Of a DNA stretch of 64,000 nucleotides, positions 39,801 through 54,800 are shown piece by piece. The first letter of the stretch is position 1. The number at the start of each line of letters is the position of its first letter. Under the pieces are notes generated by a model, which was not told where the DNA came from, ran no database searches, and saw nothing but the letters and a program-made list of their open reading frames with translations. This DNA is from Rhea pennata (taxonomy: Eukaryota > Chordata > Aves > Rheiformes > Rheidae): contig NC_084677.1 of NCBI RefSeq assembly GCF_028389875.1, positions 13,124,017 to 13,188,016 of the forward strand, written 5' to 3'. A program made the position numbers and the translations under genes.

Positions 39801-42800
39801 TGCTTGCATGTTTCATTATGTGCTTACTGAGCAGATATCAATAATTTTTTTTCATGCGTATAATCATTACTGAGTTAGTGGAAAAGGCCTACAAGGAAAT
39901 TGCTGAAGCATTTAAAATAACAGCTGGAATCATTAAAAAAAAAAAAAAAAAAAAAAAGAAGAAGAAGAAGAAGAAAGAAAAAGACCATGTTATGTTGAAT
40001 GGACTTCATTTGCATAAAAATCCTCAAGTTATTATTGTTCTTTTCTTTCAGTGCGTGAAAGCAGCAGAATTGATTGGAACATTTGTCAACCCTAAGGTAT
40101 CTTTGAAGTTAATCACATCAGCCTTTGAGAAAACACCTATGCCATCTTACATAATGATTCTAACTGCAGTGATTCGTGGTAGCCCAAAAGAAATCTTAAA
40201 GCCTCATTTGACTGATCTTGGCAATGCACTGTCAAAAGCTGAGATATGTCAAAGATCTGAAGAGGTAAGGATAAATGGAAAATTCACAGCAGTAACAAGT
40301 TTTAGACCAGTAGTTCTTCAATTTGTTTTTTTCCCTTGCTCTCCCTAATTGTTCCCTTTCCTATCTCTGTCTTGCACACCCACCCTGTCCTATCTCAGGA
40401 TATAGTTGTGGAACTGCGTTTGAGACAAGGTCAGGAGCTTCCTTATGCTCCCTAAGCTTTCTTCTGTCCTTTTCCTCGTCATGATCTCCTGGTCAAATCT
40501 ACTGTTTCATTCCCGACAACTTATTGACAAACCATTGTCTCAGCACACACTCAGCAGGTGTGGGTCCAAGTTTGAGAACTGCTGTAAGTTACTTCAGATA
40601 GTGGGAGGAAAACAAGGAAGCATGATGGGAGAGAGAAAAAACTGTTTAGTATATACTAATACAGAACTACTTAGGCTGATCCAGAGGCAGGATTTAACCC
40701 GTGTTTTGAAATGCTTTGTGTTCACAGGCCAAACAAGAGCATATATTTTAATCCTCATTGTTTTTCAGCTTTTCAGTTGGTAGTGATAGGTGTGCCAGGT
40801 TTCCCAAGGAATGTTCCCTTTTAATGTCTACTCTTGTTTTGTATTTTTGGTATTATTATTCTCTGTTTTAAAAAGTACATACCAGTATGTTTACATGTAC
40901 CTTTAAGAGCATGCTTTGTAAGCTTATTAGGCTGTGTTGCTTCTCTAACTGAGCATCTAAGAGGAAGACTCTTCATAAATCAGAAATTTGCTTCCAAATA
41001 TAGACATAAGTAGTAGCCGAACCTGAAGACGATTTTCATTCTAGTATTTGAGGACTGTTTCTTGATTGTTATATAAAGAGATAAGAGTTTCCAGTGGAGA
41101 TTGATAGCTTTCAGCATTTTTTTGCTTCTTTTTCCAGGAGTTGTCAGGATCCAGAAATAGAGCTGTTACAGATGCACAATAAGAATCTTTAATTTCCCCA
41201 TACATGAAACCCAAGCTTTCTTTCCAGCAGAACCCTATAAGGCCTCTAAAGATAACCAAAAAAGGCCCACTCTTGTGTCTTCAGAAAAATCTTTAAAACT
41301 TTGTGTTAGATTCAGACTTCTCTTTAAGGGAGTTATTCGTGTGTGTAGGCTGAATCTAGTGTAATTGTCTTTTTAAGTCAATATAAGATATACATTTGAA
41401 GTTCTTCCCTCATTAGGTTCTTCCCTAATGGAATGTGTATCAGCGATGCAGAGAATTTACCCAAATCTCTGTGAAGCTTGTGATGATCAGGAAGCACTGT
41501 AACCTGATTGTTCCAACATCAATTCTCTGGAGTATATCTGCAAAATTGCTATGAGGTCTTAAGCTCACCACTTCCATTTAGCATTACACACAGTAGACAC
41601 ATTCATCTGCAGCTGAAGCTTTTGACAGAATTGTTCTAGCCTTTGGTCTTGAAAAACAATCCCTCTCTATTTTAGAAATCAAATGGTGCACAGATACTGT
41701 TTAGCTAAGGATTGACCACGTCCACGAGATTAATAACACTTACAGTTAACCTATTCCTAGACTTCATTTATTTTTTGAAAGTGGAGGTTATAACAATGGC
41801 TTCTTCTGTTAGTGATGCTAAGTTTAATGTAATCTGATAGACTCATGGAATATCTGATGCACTTAATCATAGAAGTTCCTGCAAGCTAACAAGAATGTTG
41901 ACTTCCATTGGTTTCAGTGGGATCAAGATAACGTGCATTTTATTGCAACAATCAGGATAAATTAGCTGAGATAAAAGCAGACCATGAGGTTTTCTAGTTT
42001 TATTTATTTAACCGTTATTTTTCAATTCAAAATAGTCAGGCACAGAACAGTATTTGAAAGCAATATAACATACGTTATTAATTAACAAATTGCACTTCAG
42101 AATAAGAAAGTACTATTGGAAAACATTACAAAAGGATTTGATGTTTTATTCACAGCAGAGCAATTCTGTGATTAAGAGGAGGGTCGTTTATTTTGTTAAC
42201 AGGCAAGAACAAATAGAAACAAAAGGCACAAGAGGAATATTATGTTGTGCTCTATAAAAAGTAGAATATGGGTCATCAAAACCAAAATGAAGTTCATTAA
42301 AAGAACTAACACAAAATGATCGATGTGTTCCCAATGTAGTAGATTATATGACTTTCAAACTTGTTGCCATACCTCTCTTAAAGAGAATGTGTAATATTTT
42401 CTAACGAAACTTAATACCTTTTGTGCTTTTATTAAAAATAGGTCTTTTACATGGAACAGTTGCTTTGTTGTGTACAAGCATTGATTGAAGTATGCCAGGA
42501 AGACTGCAAAGAAATTAGCTTGCAGCTAATGAGAGTTTTGGTGGCAGTATTGGCAATACCATGTTCTCAGCACCTTAAAGATAAGGTAAACTATGAACTG
42601 TTTTAATATTTTTGTAAAGTTCTGACTTTTACTCTTGATAAGACATTTTGTTTAAGTAGTGTTGTAATTAATTTTCTTTCTGTTAGACTTTGAACCTCAA
42701 GACTTTCTAACTAAGAGCTCATTGACAAAGACTGGTGGAGTTAGAAATTATTTCATATTATATGACTTTGGCTGTGTTCTTTGCCTGGCATTGTCCTTTT

Positions 42801-45800
42801 CTGTGATTGAAGTTACACTGGTTTTTAATCTGAGAAAAACAGTTACAGGCAAATTCCCCGGTAGCACAAATCATTAAAATCGAATTTATATGTACTTGGA
42901 CTAAGCTACTAATTTTGTTTGGAGGATTATTTATCTTTCGCTTGCACATACATGTGTGTTGGTGTACATCTTAAATATATCAAACAATCTTTCAAATGTG
43001 TAGAAATTTAATGGATAGACATATAGATATAAGTTCTTCAGATTCACTCTGTTGGAATGAAAAAAAAAAACATCAGGGAAAGCTCCAAACTCCATGGATC
43101 TAATTTGAATTCTGTGTTTAGCCATTAAACTCCTCTGCAAATATCTCTCTGGCAGTGTTCTGGAGGTTACTTAATATTTAGAAGCAACTGCAAAGGCCGA
43201 GAGACCTATGAATGTTATCTTTTGTCAAAATATTGACTTTTCTGCTTTACCAGTAACAGATCAAACTGGTCATTAGGTGCTGCAGCTATTTCCAGGCAAC
43301 AGTTTGAAGATCTCAGTTTAGTATTGGATCCTGCAAATACACAGGGCTGTAGCGAAGATTAGTAGAGACAGAGGCTAGTGTCTTACAGGTTACTTCTTTT
43401 ATGGAACTGGAAAACAGGGCAGTGCTAGGATTAGGATGAGATTAAAGCTGAGGTTCATGTACATGTGTTTTTGTGGGTTTTTCAAATTTTTTTGTTTTTA
43501 ATGTTAAGATAGATATCAGACTGATTTACTGTAGCTGACCTTTTAACTTCTCACTTGAACCAAAAGTTTAAGCGTTATAGGAATGTTTTAAAATCTAGAA
43601 TATGTGTAGATGCTTTGATAATTAATAGATGAACGTTTTGTCTAAGCTTTATCTCACTCCCTTTATTTCTCTCTTTCTCCTACTTCCCCAAACTACATGT
43701 TAAGTAAATCAGCAAGCCATCCTTATGTAGTATGAACACGACCTGAGTTCCTTCTGCCCTTCATTTTCTTCCCCTCCCACCCCAAAATGCTCCTTAAATG
43801 TGATGGCGTTTTTACTTCCTTTTCTGTTGCTCCCAGGCATGGTATTCCATAGGCCTTTGTACCATCAGTATTTATGGCTCCATAGTTGACAGGCTGCCTC
43901 CAAATAGACACGCTCTTAGAAAGCTTTTCTGAAATAAAGCAAAATGGAACAAAGCTCAAAACAAATACTGGAAAGAGTTTACACGACGAGGAAGTACAGC
44001 ACAAAGACCTGTCACAAAGAGAGCCAGTGTGAGGGTGAGGTTTTTTGGCTCTTCCTTTTCTTTCTTTTTCTTTTTCTTTTTTTTTTTGTTTTGTTTTGTT
44101 TCTTTCTAAACAAAAAGTCTGTCCAAGGAAGTCTCGGGCAGATTCTTCTGGGATGTTTTGTCTGTTTAGCCCTACAGTGATCTATAAAGCGGACAATGCC
44201 CATTTAAAAGCCTACAAATCCATTCTTCTACAAAGAAAGCAGTTTTATTGAGATAAATCCTGGTTTTCATATATGGTAAATTTAATCTCCTAAGATTATT
44301 AAAGGGTTAGGATGTTCCTGCATTTACAGATAATTTTTAAAGTTGACAGTACTTTGGATGAAAATCCTTGTTCTCATTAGCCTATCTTTCAGCTAGACAG
44401 ATAGGAATTCTGGCAGCAGGATTACATAATTGTAATATTTCAAGTTTGTCACAAAGATAAATACAGCTTGATTTTCTTTTTCTTTTTAATTATTTCTCCA
44501 GTTACTCAGTGTCCTAAAACTTCAAAGTGAGTTGTACAACTTGCAGAAGCCAAGAAGTCCCTATTAAAATAGTTTAAGACTATATAGAACAAATGGATTA
44601 CATCTAGCTTTACAAGTAGAAATTTATTGTTCAGAAAATAACCTGGATGAGGGGACAGAGTGCCTCCACAGCAAAGTTGCTGATGATGCCAAGCTGGGAG
44701 GAGTGGCTGATACACCTGAGGGCTGTGCTGCCGGAGAGACCTGGCCAGGCTGGAAAGCTGGGCAGAGAGGAACCTCATGAGGTTCAACTAGGGCAAATGC
44801 ACCTAGGGGAAAAATAACCCTAGGCACCAGTACAAGCTGGGGGCTGACCTGCTGGAGAGCAGCTCTGCAGAGAAGGACCTGGGAGTGCTGGTGGATGACA
44901 GGTTGACCATGAGCCAACAATGTGCCCTTGTGGCCAAGAAGGCCAATGGTATCGTTAGGTGCATTAGGAAGACTTGCCAGCAGGTGGAGGGAGGTGATCC
45001 TGCCCCTCTACTCAGCCCTCGGGAGGCCTCATCTTGAGTACTGTGTCCAGTTCTGAGCTCCCCGGAACTAGAGAGACATGGAGCTTCTGGAGAGAGTCCA
45101 GCGTAGGGCTACGAAGACGATCAGAGGGCTGGAGCACCTGCCCTATGAGGAACGGCTGCAAGAGCTGGGCCTCTTCAGCCTGAGGAAGAGAAGACTGAGG
45201 GGGGGATCTTATCAATGTGTACAAGTACCTGAAGGGAAGGTGTCAAGGGGGTGAGGACAAACTCTTTTCAGCTGTCCCATGTGACAGGACAAGAGGCAAT
45301 GGGCAGAAACTGAAGCACAAGAAGTTCTGCCTGAACATGAGGGGGAATTTCTTCCCTGTCAGAGTGACAGAGCGCTGGACCAGGTTGCCCAGAGAGGCTG
45401 TGGAGTCTCCTTCTGTGGAGATCTTCAAGGCCCGCCTGGATGCAACCCTGTCTACCATGCTCTAGGTGACCCTGCTGAGCAGGCAGGTTGGACTAGATGG
45501 TCTCCAGAGGTCCCTTCCAAGCTTGCTGACTCTATGATTCAGGATCAAAAGATTTTGAGTGTAAGCAAATTATTCAAACATTTGCATTATAGAACCTCAA
45601 TTCAAGCTATAATATAAGGAGACAGAAGATCAGGGAGATACCTGAAGCAACAACTGATATTCCATCAATGTGATCTGTTTGTGAGTGAATATTGCACTCT
45701 TCCTACTTTCCTGATTTTTGGCTCCTCTACTTGGTGTTCATCAGTGTTTCTAATTGCTTGGGGATGCTTGTCCTGAGGAAAAAGATCAAGACTGAGCAAT

Positions 45801-48800
45801 CAGTTATTATGATTTATAGTCCCAAACAGACTGAAGCTGTATCAGCTGCTAGTCTGTTAGGTATGTACAATACATGTTCACTTGACTGTGTGCACCTACC
45901 TTATGCCTATTGCTAGAGTGCTGTGCTATCTTGGTTCTTGTTTAGACACATGTTGATTATTAGAGTGAAAATAATGCATCATTAAACTTGCTGGCTTTCC
46001 AATATAGAAAATAAAGTCACAGTTGCAGATTTCAAACTGGGAGGTATCAAAAGACTGAATGAGAATGTATACGTATGTCTGTCAGTGGATTTAACTTTTT
46101 CTCTCCTACTTTTTTATTACATACATAAAACTTCTTATTTAATGGTTTATTTTGAAACATCTGTTGAAGCACCAACAGTGCTGCTATTGTATCCATTGGT
46201 TATAAATGTACCTTGTACAGGTACCTTGTACTTTGTTTAATGGGGAGGAAAAAGAAGAAAGAGTTGGAGAGTGTTTATTAGGTGATAGGGAACAGTTTCT
46301 GTCTTAGACATGTTCTCTCAGGTAAAATGTTATGATTTATTTACAGGTAAGTGAGTATTCTAGACACAAGTTATCCCAACTTGTTTTGACTGGCTGACAG
46401 AACTTTTCCAGGAAGGAGAAATACATTGTGCTTGAGGCAAATAAAATTGCTTTAAGAGTAACCTTTGTCCTTAGCAAATCCTGATGATATTTTTTCCCTA
46501 GAAATATCATCTATTTTCTCCACCTCTGGTACTTTCATAATAATGTTTTTTGTCTGGCAAGTTATTAGTCTGCAATATTCTAAGGTCCCAGACATGTTTT
46601 AGTGAGTTTGTCTAGTTGAGTTGAATTTAAAAATACTAAAAATATGAATACAATTTTTAGCTCTACTGAACCACTTGAAGTCAAATGGTGTTACCCATAG
46701 TGCCGTACTACATTTTCCACTTCTAAAATCAGATACTGTGCTGATGTCATATGTTACTACTCTGAGAGGGATCTAACTGTGTCTTGCTCCTTACTTTTTG
46801 TCACTATGTGCTAAAACCAGTAAAACTATAGATACCTATTTCATCATACTTTTAATCCCCTTCCTTAGTTTTATACGTCTGGTAGGGGATTTTCGGGAGC
46901 TGTAGAAGCCAATTTATCCCTGATTTTATATCCATCTGCCATAAGATTAGGAAAAGACAAGCTTTCTTACCTAACGTGAGTGTATCTGGCATTTGTTTAG
47001 TAGTTCTCTTAGGTACATGTTTTATTTGCTTTTTTCATAGAATTGTCTAAATGTAAATAAGAATATAGTTCAAAGGTTATGGTAAATTTTGGTATTTCTC
47101 CTAAGTAACAAAAGTTGAAAATTTAGTAATGAAGATGCCCAGCTACTGGAAAGAGATAGCACCTCATGTAATTAAAAAAAAAAAAAAAAAAAAAAAAAAG
47201 TCATCCTGGTGTCGTAGCAACAATAGTTCTTGGAGTCTGCCATATCCAGCTAGATGTAGGTATGAGAAATCACCTTTCCATAAATGTTTAAGGTTGAGGA
47301 GAAAATCACTACAGCTCTAAAACTATTCTAATAGGAACTGGTTTATAATTTGGTTCATTTTAAAAACTTTTTACATGGCTTAGATGTTCTTTTGTTCTGC
47401 TATTGCATTGCTGTGTTCCATATATCTTTTTTGAAATCAAGATATATTCTGCTTCAGTTTAAAGTAAACAGATGTAGTATGGGAAGAAGGTATATATCAG
47501 TCATGATCATGCAAATAGAAAATACAGAAGTCTTCTTGTCATTCCTGTTCTTAGCAGCACAATCATGTATTTTTAGAAAGTAAGTTTTTTTTCTTTAAAT
47601 ATTATTCCAGTTAATTTGAGATATCTTGTCTCTGGTTTTAACAGGTAGAGGAAACAATGTGTTCATTAGCTGAAGTGCAGCAATTGGATGGCTTGCTTAA
47701 TCTCTACAAACAGCATATAATTCAGCTTATGGAATGGGTTTCGGTATCCCATAACTGCTGGACCTGTTATTCTCCAGAATTATTACAGTTAGATGTCATC
47801 GCAACTCATTCAGGTATGACTTATTTAGTTAGCGTGATGGCTTATCTAGTTCTAAAAAAATAAAGTAATAATCTCCATAGCATGCAGATACGTTTTGTCT
47901 TATAATATGTAGTTTAGCATTCAGAAACTTGACAAGCATACGTTGAAAAGCAAAAATGAAATGTTGATGCAGCCACGGAGTCTTTTGGATTGTCAGCTGC
48001 TAGAAGTATGCTAAAAACATTTGTATAACACTAAACTCTTAGGTTAATGAAATGGGTATGGATAATAGGGAGGCAAAAAGATGTATCTTATCTTACCCCT
48101 TTCTTTCCTTCTCCCCACCTAGTCATTAATCTAATTAAAGATTCTAGGTCTCTGTACAAACGTTTCCTCATTTTTATTCCTGAACACACTAGTAATCCTA
48201 TGCACTACTACATATAGGTTAGGAAACATTTTGGGATGCATTTCACCTAATTTTAGATGTCCACAGTGAAGATATATCTGAGGCAGCTCTCCAAATTGCA
48301 TTTATAAGCAAGGGAGGAAGAGGCAGTCAGTTCTTTTGACCTGGATGTCTCTTTTTAGATCATTAAAATATTACTCTCAAGAAATTTGTATTTGTTTCAT
48401 GTTTTCTTTTCTGTTGACTATGAAGATAATATAAACATCTACTTCTGTTACAGATATCTATATTGCATATAGTTAAATGTGGATGGATATGTTTTAATTA
48501 ACTATATCTTCTGCTTTTAGCCTTTAATCTCAAAAAAAGCCTCTAAAAGCATATTTGAGGAACCTACCATCTTTCTTTGCGCAGCAACAAGCATAAGTAC
48601 AAATTCGTTTCATCTGTAGGAAAAAGAAAAAAGTTCTGGGTGGCCAACATTTCTGTATATTTGCACTCCTCTTTCCATGCCTGAGGAACTTCTAGACAGT
48701 TGTCTCTGTTTTGCTTAATGGCAAATAAATCATAAGATGTCTGGACAATGTTTTGGCTTGCACCCCACAGTGGTAATATGCTATTGTCTGTGTTTTCTGT

Positions 48801-51800
48801 CTGACACAGCAGCTCCCAGAGCTAATTTTTTTCTTTCTCACACATAATGTTGTTTTTAGTCAATTTAATCAGGTTTACCCATTTCCAATTTCTCAGTTGT
48901 TCCTGTTTTTCGGGAATGTAAGTTTATACAAAAATTAGTGATCTGGATTGCTTTGTTTATTTTTCATCTAGTGAATTTACTGTTATCAGTTTGATGTAAT
49001 AGTGTCTTAACAATGCCTCAGAACTTGCATGAAGCAATGTATTTTGAATAAATGTTATGAAAATAAAGACCTATTTGTTGGCCTGGAAATTTAGCAAATT
49101 GCAGGTTAGCCCCCTGTGCGGCTTAAGTCTAGACACTGAAGATTTTTTGAGTTTTGAACAGTGCATTTCCAGATGTAATTCAATTGTTTTGGAATCTCGA
49201 ATATTTCAATCCATCCATTTTACATGTGACAAAATGTTCTTGTCATCAGAAATGCCAAAGTATTGTGTGTCTTTTTCTGGGAGGATTTTCTGAATGACTA
49301 GAGTTCAGTGGAAAGTGTAGCACAAGAAACTGAAACTGCTGAAGCTCTAGAGGAAAGTAATTTATAGCAAATGGCTTTTTTTTTTTTTTTTTTTTTTGCA
49401 TTTGATTTTACTTTTATATCTACTGTAATTACAGCTCTTGTTGTTTCACTTCTGAACAACACTGAATTAACAAGTTAGGTCTCTGAGTGCTCCAAGTTCT
49501 TTAGGTTACCGCTCCATCCTCTCCTTCCCCATTGTCTCTCCTCCCCCAAAACAAAAGCAAAATGGGAAGACAGAGCATTCCACAGTAAGCAGTATGAAGA
49601 GTAAAATGTATATAGTGTATGTGTATTCTTCCTCTTTTTAAGGAAAAGATTTAAAGCCACTTGACTGTTAATCTGTATCAAAAAGTAAAGCACAAACTTC
49701 TTTCTTCTTTGGGAAAGTCACTTCTACAAAAGTTGGGTTAACAACTTGCTTTGTGGGGTTATTTTGTTTCTATTTGGTTTTTCTTTGTTTATTGATTAGA
49801 AGTAAAAACAGAATTTATCACAGGATGTCAAAATTTTAACAGGCTAGAAAATGAGTTTGGAAAATACACAATGAATTTTTACAAGGTACAACTTTTGACA
49901 TACCTAATTTAAATTATCTTCTAAAATTCAAATATGCATTATTTAAACACGAAGAAAGAATACTACTGCAATAATCCTTTCACATAAGCCCTTTCCTATG
50001 TCTCTTAGAGTCATGAATACCTTTCCTTGAAGTCTGCATATGGAAAAACTTGAAGGAAGATAAAAATGTGGCTAGTTCTGCTGTTTGGAGTTGTATCTGT
50101 AGTGTGTTGGGGTTTTTTTGTTTTTTTTTTTTTTTTTTTTTTTCTATTAAGTTCATAAAGCCAGAGCTTTCTGCACAATGTCAAGGTCTAAGAGCACGAC
50201 GGGAAACAACATTAGCTCTCCCAAACATACTAATCCACCCAAAATGTCTTGCACCACACTGGTCTCAGCAAGTGGCAGATATCATTAGTATGTACGCACT
50301 ATATAATGCAGTGTAGTAGAAAATTCCCAGCTGGCTCTAAATGAGAACCAGGGAACACCACACTGCCATGGCTAAGACTGCTGGTGCTTGGGCTTGCCCT
50401 TAGAGAGTTAGCTTGAGTGTTTGTACGCTTCCTGATACTGTGTAACACAAATACATCAGTAACTGCCATGCAAGAATGGAAAGTTAAGTACTACCAAGCA
50501 TCTTGCAAATCTTAATTGAATCACATATTAAACATTTAGATACAAGATAAAATTAATTGCTTATTAATGATCTAAAACAGGTTTTACATGTTTATTTTCT
50601 AGGTCCTGTCATAGGTGAAGCTCTCCATGACTTTATTCTCGTTCTTAAGACATGTCTTCAACCAAACAAAGACCCTCAGATGCGCTTAAAACTTTTCACC
50701 CTTTTATCGCAGTTGCTCCAGAAAGCAAATGAAACTGTCAATTCTCAGGGGTAAGTAGAGTTCTAATTTCACACAGCCATTTGAACACCAAAGCAGCATT
50801 GAAAAGTAATGTCCATGGTAATTATTTGACCCCCATAGTTGTGTCCGCGTTAGCATTTAGCTTTTCTGGGAACAGAAAGACTTTCTCACTGTCTACTAAA
50901 GCTTATTTTCCTTAATATGCATTTCTAACAGTGCGTAGATGAGGTAAGCAGAGTACGATTTTTTTTTTTATTGTCGTTATCATTGAAGTCTGGGCTTTCT
51001 CTACTGTAGTCCTGTCTTTGTCGCCATAGAAGACTTAAAATGGATATCATGCAGACCTAGATATTTTTCAAAAAACAGAAAAACAACAACAACAAAAAAC
51101 ATAGCTGAAAAGAATGCATATTTGAAAGATGAGGTGGGGATTCTTAGGAATTCTTTATTTTTGTTGTTTTCCCTAGCCAACATCTAAATCCTCAAACTTG
51201 GCCTGTAACTCTGCAATGGAAATAATCAAACACTGGAAAAGTATGGATGTTTAAAACTGATTGTCTAATATGGTGTTTAAAAGGCATTACACTAAATGTT
51301 TGGTAAAGAGTTATCGTTACTTTCTTAGTGACTGATGCTGAAAGTCTCTTGTTCCTTGGCACTATTTAAGCATGGCAAATATAGTTTAACTGTGATTTAC
51401 ACTGCTTATAAAAACCCTCTATTTATAACAATCCCAATAAGAGGGCCCTTTTGTCATTTATTTAGCTCTCTTGGTTATGCAAACACTACCACAAAGTTGT
51501 CCTGAATACAGATAACATATTTACTCCACTTTTCCCATTGCCTGCTGTGTGTAGCATGTAAATGTATCTTTTGATGCATCTTTTTTCATTTTTAACTTGA
51601 AAAAATAAGTTTGAATATTGATCACATGAAGTAGTCTACCTAAAAGTACTTTGCTAGCAATATTCAGTTACCTTTGAAGCATTTTGATGATTCTGATGAG
51701 CAAATGGGCGTACTCAGAGTGGGCATTCTAATACGTTGAATACTTATCCAGGTTCTATGAGACCATGTTACGCTGAATGTAGACGTATTTTTGGCATTTT

Positions 51801-54800
51801 TATATGTGTATTTAGTATATTCTAGGCCTGCATCCTATAATGTGTGTTTAAAAACAGGGGGAAAAAAAAGAGAAGGAAGAAAACAAACAGAAAGGTGTTT
51901 CCTTCCGGTGGGGACTCCATGTAAACTTCAGGATCTCTGCTAACGTATTTCCTGATGGATTCTGGGCTCGTATACTTAAGATGGCATATAACGAGGCTGT
52001 ACTTAAAATTTTAACTTTCGTGTTATGTTTGTTGTTATCTGTGTTTCAATATTTTCAGGATCCAGTGTTAAAATCCTTATTCATATGAAAAATCTTCTGG
52101 TAGTCAATGGTTTATTTGTTTAAATAATCTTGTAACTAAGTGGTAGTTACAAGACCAGTCTAGATATGCAAGAATCTTCCTGAAAGAAAGGAAGAAGTTA
52201 AACCCCTTTGAAAACTATTTCAAATTTTCCAGAATCTACCTATTCAGTATAAGCTAATGTGTTATGTCTCAGAATTGTATCATCTAATTTTGAATGCAAA
52301 GACCTTGGAGCCAAGAAGTGTCATCTGGTGCATTCTGTGATGCCCTGAACACAGTAATAATGCTTACTAAATATGTAATAATGTATTTTAGTCTAAAAAT
52401 AGAATGTAAAACTCCTTCCTATCTGTTTACTGTTAGGGCCTGGTTTACTGTCCTTTATTTACTGCAGAATACATTATTAGGTCCTGTTCATTTACTGCAC
52501 AGAAGTGGATTTACTGGATCAACAATTTAGTCTTGCTGTCATTTCCTCTCTGTGTTTTCCGTTATCTGGTCTCCTGCTCTTTCTCTTTGGAAGCAATGTC
52601 ATATGTTAGAGCAGAATAGAATTTGAAGGTTTGGGTTTAATTTTCTGTTCTACTCTCATTGTAATCTACAGCTATCTCTGAGCAGTACAAGAGGAATATT
52701 ACATGATGTGCTGTGAAGTCCTGATCCCCAGTGCTCCAAGCCATATCCCTGGCTGGAGTGTACTCTCTGACACATTCTGTTTTCCTTCACCGGGGATGTG
52801 CTGCTCGTGTCCAGACAAAGGGCTGGAAGGTGGCTGGGTCACAGATCAAACAGATGGGAGGGAGCTCTCATTTAACACACAGTTTTACTCATTCTTTGTC
52901 TGAAGTTTCTTGCCTCTGCAGTGGGGTTGATAGCGTTTCTCTATCTGAAAGACTCCAAAGCGCTCGGATAAGTGTATTAAGGTAGGTCATGCAAGTATTA
53001 CTTGTAGAGAGGTGATCACTGCAGGACTACATGGGGAACTTCACCAAAGAGTAAACTTCTGTTTAGTGGCCAAAATAAGTAGGATGAAAAATGATTTAAA
53101 AAAAAACTTTCTATATGCAATCTATGCAGGAAACACAAAGAAGCTGCAATTACATTTCCTATTACATTGATGCAGTATTATTATGACAATTCTTATCATT
53201 GCTGGATGTTTTCATTCTGTTAAAAAAAAAAAAAAAAAAAAAAAAGTACTTTGTTGTTGACATCTGTCCATTGTGTTCCTCCTGAGGCATGACACATCTC
53301 TCTGGGAGCCACTTCTTCATCCTGCTGTTCTAGGAGGTTTCTAGTGAGGAACAGCTTCTTCCCTTTCTCTCAAGCACATGGGTTATAACGTGCTGTTTTG
53401 CACTAGGTGGCTACAGTCCAGATCTGCTGAAAGTTTAAGCAGAGTGGGACACAGGTCAAGGTAGATTTAGCCTGTTATTAGTCAATCTGTTCTGCATGCT
53501 GCCAGCTGTTCTTTAAGGCACAGAGGAAAAGTGAGTAACCACAGCCTTAATTATCTAGTTTCAGGCCAGGGAGATGCATCTTCTTGACGCAAAAGTCCTT
53601 TTAAAAAAGGCTTGTGTCTGACATTTGTACCTTTTTTCTCTTAATTTAAAATTGCTTGAGCTGGAATTATATGGGCACGAGGGAATGTTATATATTGCAA
53701 GTTGTTGGCTCTCACAACATTTTTAATATAATAACAGTCCATTCAGTAAAGGAAGTAGAAAGAACATCAGCGAGAAAATCACAGATTTCTGTGCATGTGA
53801 TGAGAATAGATTGTTGTTTCTGGATCTAGTATTACACAGCATGTCCAGCATAGGTGGAGTCAAAGCCAAGCTTGTATTGGGACTGGCACCATCAGAAAAT
53901 CCTATAGACCTCACATTCTTGAGGGAGACAAGTTTCTGAGCCAAGGGAAAGCTGAAGTATTTTGTGTGGACTTACGGCAATATCAGTAATTCAGGTCTCA
54001 TCAATAGCATTCATACTTTTCACATTATAAATACTTTTCATCTGACAGTCTCAAAGGGCTTTACAAATAGTAATGAATCCTCACAGCATTCATATGGGGT
54101 GTTATCTCCACTTCATAGGTGGAGAAAATGAGACAGAGAAGGTAAGTAGTTTACCAAGATAACAGAGTGAGTCATGGGCATAGTCTGAAGTGGGAGAAAG
54201 TTTAGTCTCCTCCTTCTGTGAATGTTAAGTATTTGTTTAAATATTACCTAGAAAAATTAAGTTATGAAGGGCTTATCACAGACATTATAATCATGTTGGT
54301 TTATAAGACGTTATTTATTTATTTTACAGAGGGTTTTGGTTTTTTTTCTATTCTGCCTGTGTGTGTGTTTCTGTGACAGAAAATTCTGCCTCACATCCTA
54401 AGTCTCTTTACCACTTTCTCATGAACCTTTATTTTGCTTTCTTGTTTTTGGCTTTAGGCAGTTCCATAGTTACCTTGAGACTGTGATAAAAGACATACTG
54501 GCTCCTAATCTGGCGTGGCATGCTGGAAGAACAGCAGCTGCCATCCGTACTACAGCTGTATCATGCCTTTGGGCTCTTATTCACTGTGAAATCCTTTCAC
54601 CAAAAGAGGTAAATTCCTTCTTTCCTACCAGATGTACTTTGAAATCTTAGGCAGGAAAATAAATAAATGCAAAGATAAATGCAAAATAAATGTAAGAAAA
54701 AAAGAATAAATCCTAATAGTGGGTAATATTTTCAGAGGGAAGTGCATTTTTCATAATAAAATTTATTGATTGCAATTGAATGTTAATAACGGAAATGATC

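Larger units (their letters stand above)
42586..47644 (+). other. DNAAF5: DNAAF5 intron 7
   Basis: 5.1 kb, GT-AG. It carries the 0.9 kb CR1 fragment (44641-45541) and an A run (47174-47199). No exon is seen inside. Confidence 0.9.
50751..54457 (+). other. DNAAF5: DNAAF5 intron 9
   Basis: 3.7 kb, GT-AG. It contains the candidate cassette exon (52922-52981), an A run (53222-53245) and a MIR-like SINE remnant (54030-54200). Confidence 0.9.

Noticed and set aside
39854-40348. 164-codon frame around exon 6 with a polylysine run
   Set aside because: Only the part 40052-40264 is exon. The rest reads through the A/GAA microsatellite and the following intron.
45217-45465. 82-codon frame as a host gene
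   Set aside because: It is the C-terminal part of the CR1 reverse-transcriptase frame within a dead element.
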